Shown: in pieces, positions 12,480-27,400 of the stretch | Position numbering within the stretch: the stretch's first letter is position 1 | Layout: each line of letters starts with the position of its first letter | DNA from: Lottia gigantea | Lineage: Eukaryota > Mollusca > Gastropoda > Lottiidae | Direction: 5' to 3' | Length of the DNA: 64,000 nucleotides | Assembly (NCBI RefSeq): GCF_000327385.1 | Contig: NW_008708133.1 | Coordinates: 1,080,567 to 1,144,566 of the forward strand | Notes under the pieces: generated by a model | The model's input: the letters and a program-made list of their open reading frames with translations, nothing else | The model's database searches: none | Told to the model about the DNA's origin: nothing | Position numbers and translations under genes: made by a program

Positions 12480-15400
12480 GTAACATAATTTTTTGTTTAT
12501 CACTTTTAGATGTTATTTCTAAATGGTAATTTACGTAAGCACAAATTTGGCACTAAGTGCATTGCATGTACCAACATAAAGATAAACTAAAGGAAAGGAT
12601 ATGAAAACACTTATTTGTTCTTATATTATTCTATTTCATCTGGCTAATGGAAATAGTGTCAGATAATTACAGAAATTATGTCGATGACTATTTATTTCAG
12701 TGAAGAAAATAGTTCTGTAGATATTATTCTATCTCATCTGGATAATGAAAATAGTGTTAGATTATTGCAGAAATTATATACAGCAGATGATGCTATAAGA
12801 CAGCAGTTAATGATTAAGGTATATATGTATAATGGCATCTTGAAATTGATATTTATAAAACAGCATATCCCAGGATTTAATTATACATCCTCCTTAACAT
12901 ATACTGTTGGCATCCATGTTCATCCTTCAGTCAGCCTGCCTGTCTGTCTGTCTATCTGCTCTAGAGTCTTGATATTGCTGCATCTATAATTATAACATGA
13001 AGATCCAGATCTATTTTTGAAAAGGTACCTATTATAAAAACTATGTATCACTTAAACTGTCTGTTTTCATAACCTGATCATTGTTAAATAAGAAAAGAAA
13101 AGTAATAGTTTCTAATGGAGTCCAATAGCGTAATCTAATTAATATAAAATTTACCAACATCAATAAGAATCTATGTTGTTGCAGATAGCCAGATTGCAGA
13201 ACAACAAATTTTTGTCATATCAATATGTAATAATCATCTATTTATAGGCCGAATATTTTAAAAGATGGCAAAGAAGAATTAAGAGACGTCAACAAGAGAG
13301 GACTGTTTATGATCCTATAAAAGCAAGGTTAGATTTCATATTTGTGAAAGATATTTATTTTTGTACACCAGCATAAATATGTGGTCATATATTGTCAACT
13401 GACGCCCCTGACGTCGGTCTGTCCGTCAACATTTCTTGTGAGCACTATAGAGACTACAGTTTTCATTATACGCCCACATGAATATGTGGTTGTATATTGT
13501 CGTCGCCCCTGTCCGTCGGTCCGTCCGTCAACATTTCTTGTGAGCATTATAGAGACTAAAGTTTTTATCTGATTTTGATAAAACTTGGGGTGATGCCTTA
13601 GATTGATAAAATCTCGGTCAAGAACAAATTTGACATATTTTCGATGAACGGTTTATGAGTTATTGCCCTTGACTTTGTTAAAACGCGACAAAATTCGTTA
13701 AAAATACTTTGTGAGCAGGATTGACGCTACAGTTTTCAACCGATTCTGATGAAACTTGGTGTGATCATTGGAATTGATAAGAATATGTGGTTGTATATTG
13801 TCATCGCCCCTGTCCGTCGGTCCACTGGTCCGTCCGTCAACATTTCTTGTGAGCACTATAGAGACTAAAGTTTTTATCTGATTTTGATAAAACTTGGTGT
13901 GATGCTCTAGATTGATCAGATCTCGGTCAAGTTCGAATTTGGCATATTTTCGATGAACGGTTTTTGAGATATTGCCCTTGACTTAAAACGCCTTGAAATT
14001 TGTTAAAAATTGTTCGTGAGCAAGATTGAGGCTACAGTTTTCATCCAATTCTGATGAAACTTGATTCTGAGACAAGCTCTAACTTGACGCATTTCTGATG
14101 AACAGTTTTTAAGTTATTGCCCTTGACTTTGTTAAAACGTGTCAAAATTTGATAGAAATAGGTCGTGAGCACAATAGAAGCTACAGTTTTCAACCGATTC
14201 TAATGAAACTTGGTGTGATCATTGGAATTGATAAGATCTCGGACAAGTTCTAACAAGAAATATTTTTGATGAACATTTTTTTGCTCTTGACTTTGTAAAC
14301 ATGTAAACACTTTGTAAAAAAGTTGTTTTTTGCCCTTGATTAGAGCTGTGTGATTTAATCGTTTGTTGTATTTGGGTTATTGATATTGATTTTAAAAAAT
14401 TTTGTGGAATTATTCAGCATAAATAATTTCTTCAATATGAGAAAATTTGTACTTTAGTCACTAAAGACTGTTTTATTATTTCTGACAGCTACCAGTGGGC
14501 GTATGTTACCTTGCAACGCAAGCTATCTTGAGTTATTGCCCTTGACTTTGTTAAAACGCTTCAAAATGAAGTTATAGTTTCAACCGATTCTGATGAAACT
14601 TGGTGTGATCATTGAAATTGATAAGATCTCGGACAAGTTCTAACTTGGGGCATTTTCGATGAACTCTTTCGGAGTTATTGCCCTTGACTTTGTAAAACGC
14701 TTCAAAATTTGTTTGTGAGCACAATAGAAGCTACAGTTTTCAACCGATTTTGAGGAAACTTGGTGTGATCAATGGAATTAATAAGATCTCGGACAATTTC
14801 GAACTTGACGCATTTTTCGATGAAATGTTTTTGAGTTATTGCCCTTGACTCAAGAATAATGCGTCAAAATTTGTTTGTGAGCACAATAGAAGCTACAGTT
14901 TCCAACCGATTTTGCTGAAAGTTGTTGTGATCATTAGAATTGATAAGATCTCGGACAAGTTCTAACTTGAGAAATTTTTGATGAACGTTTTTTTAGTTAT
15001 TGCCCTTGATTTTGTAAACACTCATCAAATGTTGTTTTTTGCCCTTGATAAGAGCTGTGTGATTTGATTGTTTGTTGTATTTGGGTTATTGATATTGATT
15101 TTAAAAAATTTTGTGGAATTACCCAGCATAAATAACTGGCATATATATATATATATGGATTCAACCTAACAAAATTTCTTCAATATGAGAAAATTAGTAC
15201 TTTAGTCACTAAAGACTGTTTTATCATTTCTGACAGCTGCCAGTGGGCGTATGTTACCTTGCCACGCAAGCTATCTTCTGATTTTGATAAAATTTGGTGT
15301 GATGCTTTGGATGGACAAGATCTCAGCCAAGTTCGATTTTGCATATTTTCGATGAACAGTTTTTGAGATATTGCCCTTGACTTTGTTAAAATGCGTCGAA

Positions 15401-18400
15401 ATTTGTTCGTGAACACAATAGAAGTTATAGTTTTCAACCGATTCTGATGATACCTGGTGTAATTATTGGAATTGATAAGATCTCGGACAAGTTTTAATTT
15501 GATGCATTTTCGATGAACAGTTTTTGAGTTATTGCCCTTGACTTTGTTAAAACGCGCCAAAATGTGTTTGTGAGCGCAATAGAAGCTACAGTTTTCAACC
15601 AATTTTGATGACACTTGGTGTGATCATTGGAATTTATAAGATCTCGGACAAATTCTAACTTTACGCATTTTTGATAAACGGTTTTTGAGTTATTGCCCTT
15701 GACTTATGAAAAACGCTTCAAAATTTGTTTTTGAACACAAAAGAGACAACAGTTTTCATCCGATTTGAACGAAATTTTTTTGTGATGATTTATATTCTTG
15801 AGATCTTGGTCATGTTTGAATTTGAGGGTTTTTCGATGAACGGTTTTTGAGTTATTGCTCTTGGCTCAGGAAAAACGCATCAAAATTTGTGTGCAAACAC
15901 AATAGAGACTACAGTTTTCAACCGTTTTTAAAGAAATTTGGTGTGATCATTTATATTGAGATCCTGGTCAAGTTAAAATTTGACGATATTTCAATGAACT
16001 GTTTTTGAATAAGTGCCCTAAAATTAGGAAAAACGTGTCAGAATTTGTTTGTGAACACAATAGAGACTACAGCTTTCAATTAATGAAATTTGGTATGATC
16101 ATTTATATTGATGAGATCTTGGACAAGTTTGAACTTGATGATTTTTCAATAAACGGTTTTGAGTTATTTCCCTTTACTTAGGAAAAACGTGTCAATGTCA
16201 AAAAAATTTTTTTGCCCTTGATTAGAGCTGTGTATTTTGATTACATTTGGGTTATTGATATTGATTTTAAAAAATTTCGTGGAATTACTCAGCATAAATA
16301 ACTGGCATATATATATAATTGAATTCAAACTAATAAAATTTCTTCAATATGAGAAAATTCCTACTTTAGTCAAGTAAAGACTGTTTTATCATTTCTGACA
16401 GCTGCCATTGGGTGTATGTTACCTTGCCTCGCAAGCTATCTTGACAACTTCTCAGCTTTTTATACTCCCACATTTTTAATATGGTTGTATATTGTTGTCA
16501 CCTCTGTCCATCAATCTTTTCACAATTGGCTTATGATGAGATTTGGTGTGATCAATTATATTCATGAGATCTTGGTCATGTTCGAATTTTAAGGTTTTTT
16601 TCGATGAACTGGTTTTGAGTTATTGCCCTTGATGTGAAAAATGAGTCAAAATTTGCTTGTGAATACTGTAGCAACCACAGTTTTCATCTGATTTTAATAT
16701 AATTTGGTGTGATCATCTATTACAATGAGAACTTGGTCAAGTTTGAATTTGATGATTTTTTTTAATGAATGGGATTTGAGTTATTGCCCTTGACTTATTA
16801 AAAAATGCATCAAAATTTATTGTCAGTTTATGTCCAAATTTTATGAAATTTTGTGTGTTAAATCAACAATATCTTGTACAGATTTTTAGTACGATTTGAC
16901 GCAGATTGTCGTACGACCTTGATATAATGAAAATTCATCAGGGAAGTGAGGGTATCTTGCTTGGCAACCACTTGTTTAAATTTTGTGAACTTAATTTTAT
17001 CATACACAGAAAATTAAGTATTAAAAGGGCCGTTTCAATTGGTTGAAATTAACTCTTCCTAAAGAGCTAATTGGAGCCTCAGTTCCAACTATTAATTGAT
17101 AATTGGAGTTGATGAAGAGTGTATTTTCAATGCTTTGGATATTGCAGATCTAAAGAATTTCATGAAATGACTGTCATGAAAAAATATTGGTGTAAATGGA
17201 GAGATGATAGTATAGATAGTGTCAATAAAAGATTGGCTGATCAACTCTATAAACAACATATGTTGAAAAAAGGTCTAGAAGGGTTTAAATGGGCTATCTA
17301 TAGATCTCAACACTATCATGATATCATGAAATTACGTACACAGAAAATTACACTGAAAGGTGTATTTTTGAAGGTTAGTTTTTTTACACATCTTATCTTA
17401 GTCTCAATAACGAGAATTTGTTAATAAAGGCGATCAGCAATAGTGTTAATAATAGCTCACTGTCGCAATTTTGGCCTTCAAATCAAACTAGATAATCTGC
17501 GTTTGAAAGTTAACAGATATGTTGTCTTTTCTTGAGATACTACCATATATAAAGAAATAGGAAAAGAAAGTCATAGTTTGAGATATTTTGAAGGAATTAT
17601 GTGATTTTTGTACATTTCTAGTATTTCTGAATACTATTACATATATTCAAGACTTAAATCAACCCCCTAAAATGGTGCATCTGTCCGTTAAATGCTAAAG
17701 AAATATTTCAATAGTAACAATGTGCACAATTTATTTGTACTTAATTTACAATGTGCATAATAATATGAAGCAAACCAGAATAGGAAAAAAAGTGTAAAGT
17801 TTTAATTCATATTTCAGTGGAAGAGGAGAGCTTATCAAAGACAATTTAATAGATTGGCTACAACATTTACAAACTGGTTTCAATATACACAAGAACAGAA
17901 AAAGTAAGTTTTTCTCAGCATAGAACTCCTATGTACTATCTGCTGCTGGTTACGATTAAATCGTAATCTTATTCTTTCATTGAACATATTTTGCTTACAA
18001 ATTTCAGAGTTCGCATATTTGATGGTGGAATGAAACAGAAATTATTAAAAAAATGCTATACTACCTGGATAAAAAGATATTGTGTGAAATTAAAGGAAAA
18101 TAGAGCTGACCAATTCTCAAGGTATGACATTTTGTAGTACATGTATCACAATTTGATGTTTGTATGCACATTTTTGACCTTTGCACTTGATGATCATTTC
18201 CTGAAATTAAATTACTGGAAATCTGTGCATTACATTTAAATACTGAATTAATAATTACTGGCCTACATGATCTACTGAACTCTGCATGTGCATGATGAAA
18301 TTAAAGTTTTAACTGAACTCACTTTGCTTGATGTCTGTTCATGAAAGAACAAGGTATGTGCATCCTACTTTTTTTGGCTAGTGAATACTACTATCATCAT

Positions 18401-21400
18401 CTTTGGTATAATTTGTATGTGTGTTTTTTTCCAATGTGTTTCCCTTTCTTGATGTTGTGTTAATGTCGGTATGAGATAATTTGATGTTGTTGATGTTACG
18501 TTGTTGTAGAATGTTTTAATAATTTTGATGTTGTTAATGTGATGTTGTTTACAGGCAATGTTTGTTATCTAAATGTGTTTCTGTATGGAAATTGTTTACT
18601 AATGAATCCAGAATTAAAAGCCATAGAAATGATCAAGCAGTGTAAGTAATAAACAATGTTCTGGTTTATCTGGAAAATGTTGTAAGAACAACAATAAGAC
18701 CATATTTTTCTGTTTTCTGTTTTTTCTGTAATTTTACGCCCACATTATAATATGGACGTATATTTTCGTCACCCATGTCCGTCCACAATTGGCTTGTGAA
18801 CGCGATAGAGACTACAGTTTTCATCTGATTCAAATGAAATTTGGTGTGATCATTTATATTGATGAGATCATGTACAAGTTCAATATTCACGATTTTTCGA
18901 TGAATGGTTTTTGAGTTATTGCCCTTGATTTATGAAAAACGCATCAAAATTTGTTTTTGAACACAAAAGAGAGTACAATTTTCATCCGATTTAAATGAAA
19001 TTTGATATGATCATTTTTAATGATGAGATCTTAGTCAAGATTGAATTTGACAATTTTTCGATCAACGGAATTTGAGTCATTTCCCTTGACTTAGTAAAAC
19101 CAATCAAAATTTGTTGGTGATAGAGGTGACAGATTATGTCAGAATTTTGTAAAATAATGTGCCTTTGTTTAAATCAACAATATCTTGCACAAATTAAATT
19201 TTTGGTATGATTTGACACAGATAGGTGACTGCCCTTGATATACTGAAAATATATCAGGAAAGTGGGCTTATCTTGCTAGGCAACCACTTGTTTACTAGTG
19301 TTAGAAACAGTAACATTGTAGGTCTCTGTATCTTTCTAACATAGTGGATCACATCCAAATATTTCCTTTTTGACATGCCATTTGCAACAGAGATTTCTGA
19401 CCTTGTTATCAAAGCATCAAATTTCTATAGAGCTCCTAATTTTTTTATATTAAGCTCAAATTTCATCATGTATTTGCCTTTTCATATGGATGGAATAAAT
19501 ATCAGTAGAATGAGCTGAATGAGTCCATGGGAATTGACTTTAGATGAAATTTATAAATTGTTAGTTATTCTTCAATCATAGGCTTATAGAAAACTATCTT
19601 TTAAAAATTGGTTGAAAACTAGAGGAGATATAGCATTTTCAACCTCAATATTTGAGGTTCTAACAGTTAATTATGTGATAAATTTCTAAACTGTAACAAA
19701 CAGTCAAAATTTTCAATTTTTTGTCTTTTCTTGATCACGAACTTTGTATGATAATTGGATGAAAACTACAGCATGATATATTATAGTCTTGTATACAGGG
19801 GTAAATCATCAGAAAGCACTGAAATTTTAACATATACTAAATTGTTTTTGAATGATCAGTGATATAATCACATTAGAAAGACAGAGGATTATTGAACATA
19901 CTTGACATACATGTATGATTATGTACTATGATATCTATTTGCAACCTATTATGTATTAAAAAGATAATATTAATATTTTTATGTTATTTTGCAGTGTGTT
20001 ATATACTTACAATGTGGAGAAGAAATACTTTCATAGAATGGTTGCAAATTACAGAAAGATTCAACTAGCTAGACAATTCCATAGGTAATAGCTTAAGTGA
20101 TGTTGAGTCAAATATGAAGTTGAAGCATACCTTATTATGTGCCTGACCTGTGCTTATTTATATTGCATTATTTGTAACCTAGTATTTTTGATAGGTGTCT
20201 GATAAAGTTTAAATTTTTTGCGTTTTTTCAGACATCACATATTATTAAAATGTTTATGTTTATGGAAAGAAGGGAGTGAAGTCAGTCATCAAGAAAAACA
20301 ACATGATTTAAGAGTTAGTGATAAACAGTGGACACAGACTACTATTACTACTATGTTTTATTATTGGAGAGAAAGATTATTAATGGTTAAAGCTGTACGA
20401 AACAGTCAGATGACTACTCAAAAGTACTTTCTTTTATTTACTATTTTAATTCACTAATGAGATACTGCAATAGAGAGTTTGATTGGTTGTAACCTGAAGC
20501 TTCTTAGCAACCTTGAGATTAACTTTTATATTTTCTATTGGAGGGGTTTTTGATAAATTGTAAAGTGTAAAGATCGACATCTGAGTATAAAAGTGCAAAA
20601 ATTAAATGCCTAATAACATGAAAATAAGAATTTGATGTTCGTCCATTTCAGACATGTTTTCACTGTATGGAAAACATTATGGTTAGATCTAAGGGCCAAA
20701 CATGAGAATATAAGGAAAGAGTTGTCTACTATGAAAGTTTCTCGCCATTTCACTGCTTGGAAAGACCATGTAGTTAGGCAGAATTATAAACGTGATATAT
20801 TATCTCAGCAACTAGTGAAGGTTATGTTACAAATAAGGCTTAAAGAATGGAAGTATTATACTGATTATAAGAAGCAACTTAGGTAACTTATTCTAAAATT
20901 TAGTGACTTTCAATGGTAGGCTTACATTACTATTACTAAAGAAATTTCTAGGAAATTTAAAAACGCAGAATTTCATTTAAGATGTAACACACCTTTTACA
21001 ACCTTATATTTGCGAATATAATGTACAAGCATGGATAATGCGCATCCCTTCTAACCCTCCAGTATATCTAGGAAAATCTCTGTCACTGTAAATACTATAC
21101 ACCCCATCAAGTTGGTATAATGCAATAATATTATTTTCAGTAAATAATAATTTTATTCCCATCCTATTTATGTAAGTAAATTTTTATACGCCCACTTTAT
21201 AATGTGTAAATTCCAAATAAAAATGAGAGTTGAACAAAATCAATCATGAAGATGATTAATGGTGATCTCAGTTGTAAAAATTATGATGCTTTAACAGGAT
21301 GAAGATATGAGACTTTCAGACACATGAAACGTTGGAGGAGTAAATGGTTTATTTTGACAGAAGTTATATTATTCAAAGCACATTATAATGTGGTTGTATA

Positions 21401-24400
21401 TTACATTCACCCTGTCAGCCCGCCAGTCCATCAGTACACATTTGGCTCGTGCTTGCTCTACCTACTACAATTCTTTATGGATTCTTTTGATTTTTATTTT
21501 GTCATTATGAAGATGATCCCTATCGATTTTTATGATGATCTGATAATATATCACCAAAATGTTGTGTCTGACTTAGCATTTTCACTCTGTTAGCTATATT
21601 GTGCAACTCATGCTCACTCTACAGGCAACAATTCTTTATGGATTCTTTTGCTTTTGCTGCTTGTTGGCTATCTTTGAAGAATATATTATATGTTTGTAAA
21701 TAAGAAGATATATGATCTGATATTTTATAGAATGAAGTGTGAACTATATAGAAGGAATTGTGATAGCAGTAAACAGCAGGAATGTTTTGCTATATGGTTA
21801 AAGCAATATTTGAGACACTTATCAGTTCAAAAAGCACGACAACATTGGTCAAATAACTGTCTCAGGTTAGAACTTCTAGTTTAATCTTACAGTAATTATG
21901 CATTTTATATGCCACATATTACTGTTTTATAAAATTTGCTTTCAATTGTATATATATTTGCTAATATGAAAGATGCTAAAGTGTAAAATTTTTTTTTTTT
22001 AGAAAAATTATTAACAAATGGAAACTGAAATGTAGGAAAACTGAATTAAAAGAAATTCTGATAGAAACAGAACCTGATAGAAACTTACATCTGATTAAAG
22101 GTATGAATATAGAGAATTTATACTTATTAGACAAGATTCAATTCAAATTCAAGTTCAATGCCATCGTTAATAGCGGTTTACTATGTATCAAAGCGTATAT
22201 AAATTATAGAGATCTTTTCTATTGATCTGTGTGGATATCTGTGGTATATTTCAGTGATGTTTAATAAGTGGAAGACAGCTAAAAATAGAAAAGATCAAGA
22301 GATCTATGAAGCAGATAAAATAAGAGAAGAACTAAAGAAATCTAAGTTACGTAGAATGTTTGATATTTGGAAGAAGGCAATGGAACAACTAAATAAACTC
22401 CAACCATTAATACAATCTAGACAAAATCTGGTGTTAAAAAGGTATATAATTAGCATTTAAAATGAGTTATGTGCTTATGCTTCTTTTTACTCTAACAATA
22501 AATCAATAAATGGAATAGAAGTTAAGAAGCATAAGAACACATTCAACACAGAGATGAATATTTTATTGTTGAAATAGTAATTTTAATGTTTTTGTTGAAA
22601 ACAATAATGTAAGCAGTAGGCTATAATAACATACTGGTTGGGATGATATTAAATGTATATATTTGTAGTATTGATTTGTTCATGTATGGTAATTTATTAA
22701 GTGTATATTTATATTTTAGATGTTTTCAGTCATGGAATCAGATTGTACAACATAAACTACAATGTTTACAGAATTATAATGTTATTGTTAACTTAAGATT
22801 ACATAATATCTTTAATCGTTGGAGGTATAAAATGATTTAATTATAAATATTCATTCTTTTTTTGCTGAAAATTGCAACACAATGATAACTTTTAGACTTA
22901 GGGCACCTAAGCATAGTAAAGCAACCTTTTTTTTGGTCTACAAATTGTTGGATAAATTAAGAATTAAGCAATATATTTGAATATGTTCAATTGGTGTGTT
23001 CTACACATTCAACATTATAGAATTAATAGACCGTTCAATATAACTATTTGGAACACAGGTCAGAACGTGTTCCATGAAGGCAAAAAAAAAATGGTGCAGA
23101 CAGAAGTCAATTGGGCTGAGAAGTAAATAGATGAGTAACATTTTGAATGTGACATATTATATGTTTTCATACTGTTCGATTGGGAACAGAATTGGAACAG
23201 TTGGAACCTGACTGAACAGACTGTTCAAATTGTCTGTTGGAAAAAGAATGTGAAATAAGACAGCCAAAAAAATATTTTTTGTAGACGACAAAATAAAGTA
23301 CATGAGATAGAGAAAGATATTGAGAGAAACAGACAAAGAAAATTTTCGCATAAATGTTTAAGAGAATGGAGAGATATTGTTAAACGTAAACAGTCAGCTA
23401 ATCTATTTTATGAACAACATCTTCAGAGTTATCTGTTCAATTATTGGAAGTCTAGAACAAAAAGACAGATTGAAGAGAAAACACAAGCAATTGAACTAGA
23501 GGTTAGACATTATACTCATATTAGAATTCAAATTGGTAACAATGAGTTCTATTAGCTGATTTAGTAGATTCACTTATCTGAATGAAGTAGCACAATAGCT
23601 ATTGGTAATACCTAGGCTATATTACAGTTAAAGATAATATGTAATTGTAATTGCAATATGCTTTTTGGTATAATAAAATCCATATTTTTCAGGAAAGAAA
23701 CTTGGACATGAAGAAGTCCTATTTTAATTTGTGGTTAGAGAGTATAAGAAGAGAAAAGACTTTGGAGGAAGATAAAATTTTACAAACACATCAGCATCGT
23801 AGTTATAGACAACTTACCACAGCTTTTTATAATTGGAAACACCATTTACAGATTACACTTGTTGCGAGGTTTGTAGCTGGCATATCAAGTATTTTTACAC
23901 ACAGCTATTTAAGGCTGTGTAATTATCAGGACTGAAATTATTCAAATAGGTTGTTTCAAATGTGAATAAACAGGAAAATAAGATCTATCTATGTCTGTAT
24001 CTATTTTTGGCACAAAATAAGGTTCATATTAAAGGTCATATTTGTTACTTTGGTTGATATGCCTTTCGACAATCTTATTTGATTTAATAATTTCGATCTA
24101 TTGTGTCATTTTCAGAGTATACTCAAAGGGGATAGAGAGAAAGCATTTAAAGGAGGTTCTTAATGAGTGGAAGAATACTACTCAGTATTCTATACAAGAC
24201 TCCATTCACCAGTTCTCTATTAGGCTTGGTCTTCCAGTTAATTATACTGATAGGTTAGGTTCAGAGATCTCCATCACAGAACCACAAAGCAGAAGTAAGT
24301 GAAATATTTTGACTTTATGGGCATTAAGTTGATTTTGAATAAATTGTATAAAAATAGACCAGATGGATTAGTAACTCGAATCATAAAATTCACATTGGTA

Positions 24401-27400
24401 TGATTAATTGCAGTTTTGATCACTGTCGGATATTTCCGGTGCAATTCGGTAATACGTAGCCTTTATCAACCAGTTGCCTTTTGTCTACGGCAACTGCGAC
24501 GAAAGAAAAGAATCGGTCAATCCCCATAGTAGTTAGAAGAAGTCCGGATGTTAAAGACAACTCCTTAATACCACGAGACTGTGTGCGATAAAATAAGAAA
24601 ACAAACATGGCTGCACCCTTGTAGTGAATTCATTGCTATAAATCTCATCACTATTTTAGGTACTATTGTATTTATGTTTTTATATAAAGTAGCGTTTGCT
24701 TTGTGAATTTGATATATTGGTTTTTGTTATAAAATAACACATACGTGAATGACACATAAGTGAAAATTGTTTAATCATAATGGCGATTAAAAAAAACAAA
24801 CAAAAAAGATGCCGTGGAAAATGGATATTCTGCATTTTTAGGGGGCTCACTGGGATCCCTGACAAAACTTTAAAAAGCATTTTTATTTATAGATGATGAT
24901 ACATATAGTTTAGATGGTGATGACGATTGTACTATGATAGATGATAGTCCTAGATCTATATCATCTATAAATACAGTAACATCATTAAATAGGTATGTAG
25001 TCAATCTGTACTTTCATAGTCTTAGATATCATCTATAAATACAGTAACATCATTAAATAGGTATGTAGTCAATCTGTACTTTCATAGTCTTAGATATCAT
25101 CTATAAATACAGTAACATCATTAAATAGGTATGTAGTCAATCTGTACTTTCATAGTCTTAGATATCATCTATAAATACAGTAACATCATTAAATAGGTAT
25201 GTAGTCAATCTGTACTTTCATAGTCTTAGATATCATCTATAAATACAGTAACATCATTAAATAGGTATGTAGTCAATCTGTACTTTCATAGTTTACTTGT
25301 TTACTTTTATCCTAGTAAAAAGAGTGTTTATATAGAGTAATTTATATAGAGTAATGTATATAGAGTAATTATATTTTGTAGGTTGTTTACTGGTTATGCA
25401 AATGAAAAGATTGTTTATATAGAGTAATAATATTTTGTAGGTTGTTGACTTGTTATCCAAATGAAAAGAGCACTTATATAGAGTAATTACATTTTGTAGA
25501 TTGTTTACTAGTTATCCTAATGAAAAGAGCATTTATATAGAGTAATTAGATTTTGTAGATTGTTTACTAGTTATCCTAGTGAAAAGAGCATTTATATAGA
25601 GTAATTAGATTTTGTAGGTAGGTTACTGGTTATCCTAGTGAAAATAGTGTTTATATAGAGTAATTACATTTTGTAGGTTGTTTGCTGGTTATCCTAGTGA
25701 AAAGATTGTTTATATAGAGTAATTATATTTTGTAGGTTGTTTACTAGTTATCCAAGTGAAAAGATTGTTTATATAGAATAATTATATTTTGTAGGTTGTT
25801 TGCTGGTTATCCTAGTGAAAAGATTGTTTATATAGAGTAATTATATTTTGTAGGTTGTTTGCTGGTTATCCTAGTGAAAAGATTGTTTATATAGAGTAAT
25901 TATATTTTGTAGGTTGTTTACTAGTTATCCAAGTGAAAAGATTGTTTATATAGAGTAATTATATTTTGTAGGTTGCTTGCTGGTTATCCTAGTGAAAAGA
26001 TTGTTTATATAGAGTAATTATATTTTGTAGGTTGTTTACTAGTTATCCTTGTGAAAAGATTGTTTATATAGAGTAATTATATTTTGTAGGTTGTTTACTA
26101 GTTATCCAAGTGAAAAGATTGTTTATATAGAGTAATTATATTTTGTAGGTTGTTTACTAGTTATCCTTGTGAAAAGATTGTTTATATAGAGTAATTATAT
26201 TTTGTAGGTTGTTTGCTGGTTATCCTAGTGAAAAGATTGTTTATATAGAGTAATTATATTTTGTAGGTTGTTTACTAGTTATCCAAGTGAAAAGATTGTT
26301 TATATAGAGTAATTATATTTTGTAGGTTGTTTACTAGTTATCCTTGTGAAAAGATTGTTTATATAGAGTAATTATATTTTGTAGGTTGTTTACTGGTTAT
26401 CCTAGTGAAAAGATTGTTTATATAGAGTAATTATATTTTGTAGGTTGTTTGCTAGTTATCCAAGTGAAAAGATTGTTTATATAGAGTAATTATATTTTGT
26501 AGGTTGTTTACTAGTTATCCAAGTGAAAAGATTGTTTGTATAGAGTAATTATATTTTGTAGGTTGTTTGCTGGTTATCCTAGTGAAAAGATTGTTTATAT
26601 AGAGTAATTATATTTTGTAGGTTGTTTGCTAGTTATCCTAGTGAAAAGAGTGTTTATATAGAGTAATTATATTTTGTAGGTTGTTTGCTGGTTATCCTAG
26701 TGAAAAGATTGTTTATATAGAGTAATTATATTTTGTAGGTTGTTTACTAGTTATCCAAGTGAAAAGATTGTTTATATAGAATAATTATATTTTGTAGGTT
26801 GTTTGCTGGTTATCCTAGTGAAAAGATTGTTTATATAGAGTAATTATATTTTGTAGGTTGTTTGCTGGTTATCCTAGTGAAAAGATTGTTTATATAGAGT
26901 AATTATATTTTGTAGGTTGTTTACTAGTTATCCAAGTGAAAAGATTGTTTATATAGAGTAATTATATTTTGTAGGTTGCTTGCTGGTTATCCTAGTGAAA
27001 AGATTGTTTATATAGAGTAATTCCTAGTGAAAAGATTGTTTATATAGAGTAATTATATTTTGTAGGTTGTTTACTAGTTATCCAAGTGAAAAGATTGTTT
27101 GTATAGAGTAATTATATTTTGTAGGTTGTTTGCTGGTTATCCTAGTGAAAAGATTGTTTATATAGAGTAATTATATTTTGTAGGTTGTTTGCTAGTTATC
27201 CTAGTGAAAAGATTGTTTATATAGAGTAATTATATTTTGTAGGTTGTTTGCTGGTTATCCTAGTGAAAAGATTGTTTATATAGAGTAATTATATTTTGTA
27301 GGTTGTTTACTAGTTATCCAAGTGAAAAGATTGTTTATATAGAGTAATTATATTTTGTAGGTTGTTTGCTGGTTATCCTAGTGAAAAGAGTGTTTATATA

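Noticed and set aside
15180-15614. Minus-strand open frame of 144 codons, and similar 60-codon frames at 36936-37278
   Set aside because: They lie inside the 160-171 base repeat arrays. A 171-base unit is divisible by three, so an open frame repeats every 57 codons (phrases like KVKGNNSKTVH recur). This is a by-product of the repeat, not a protein.
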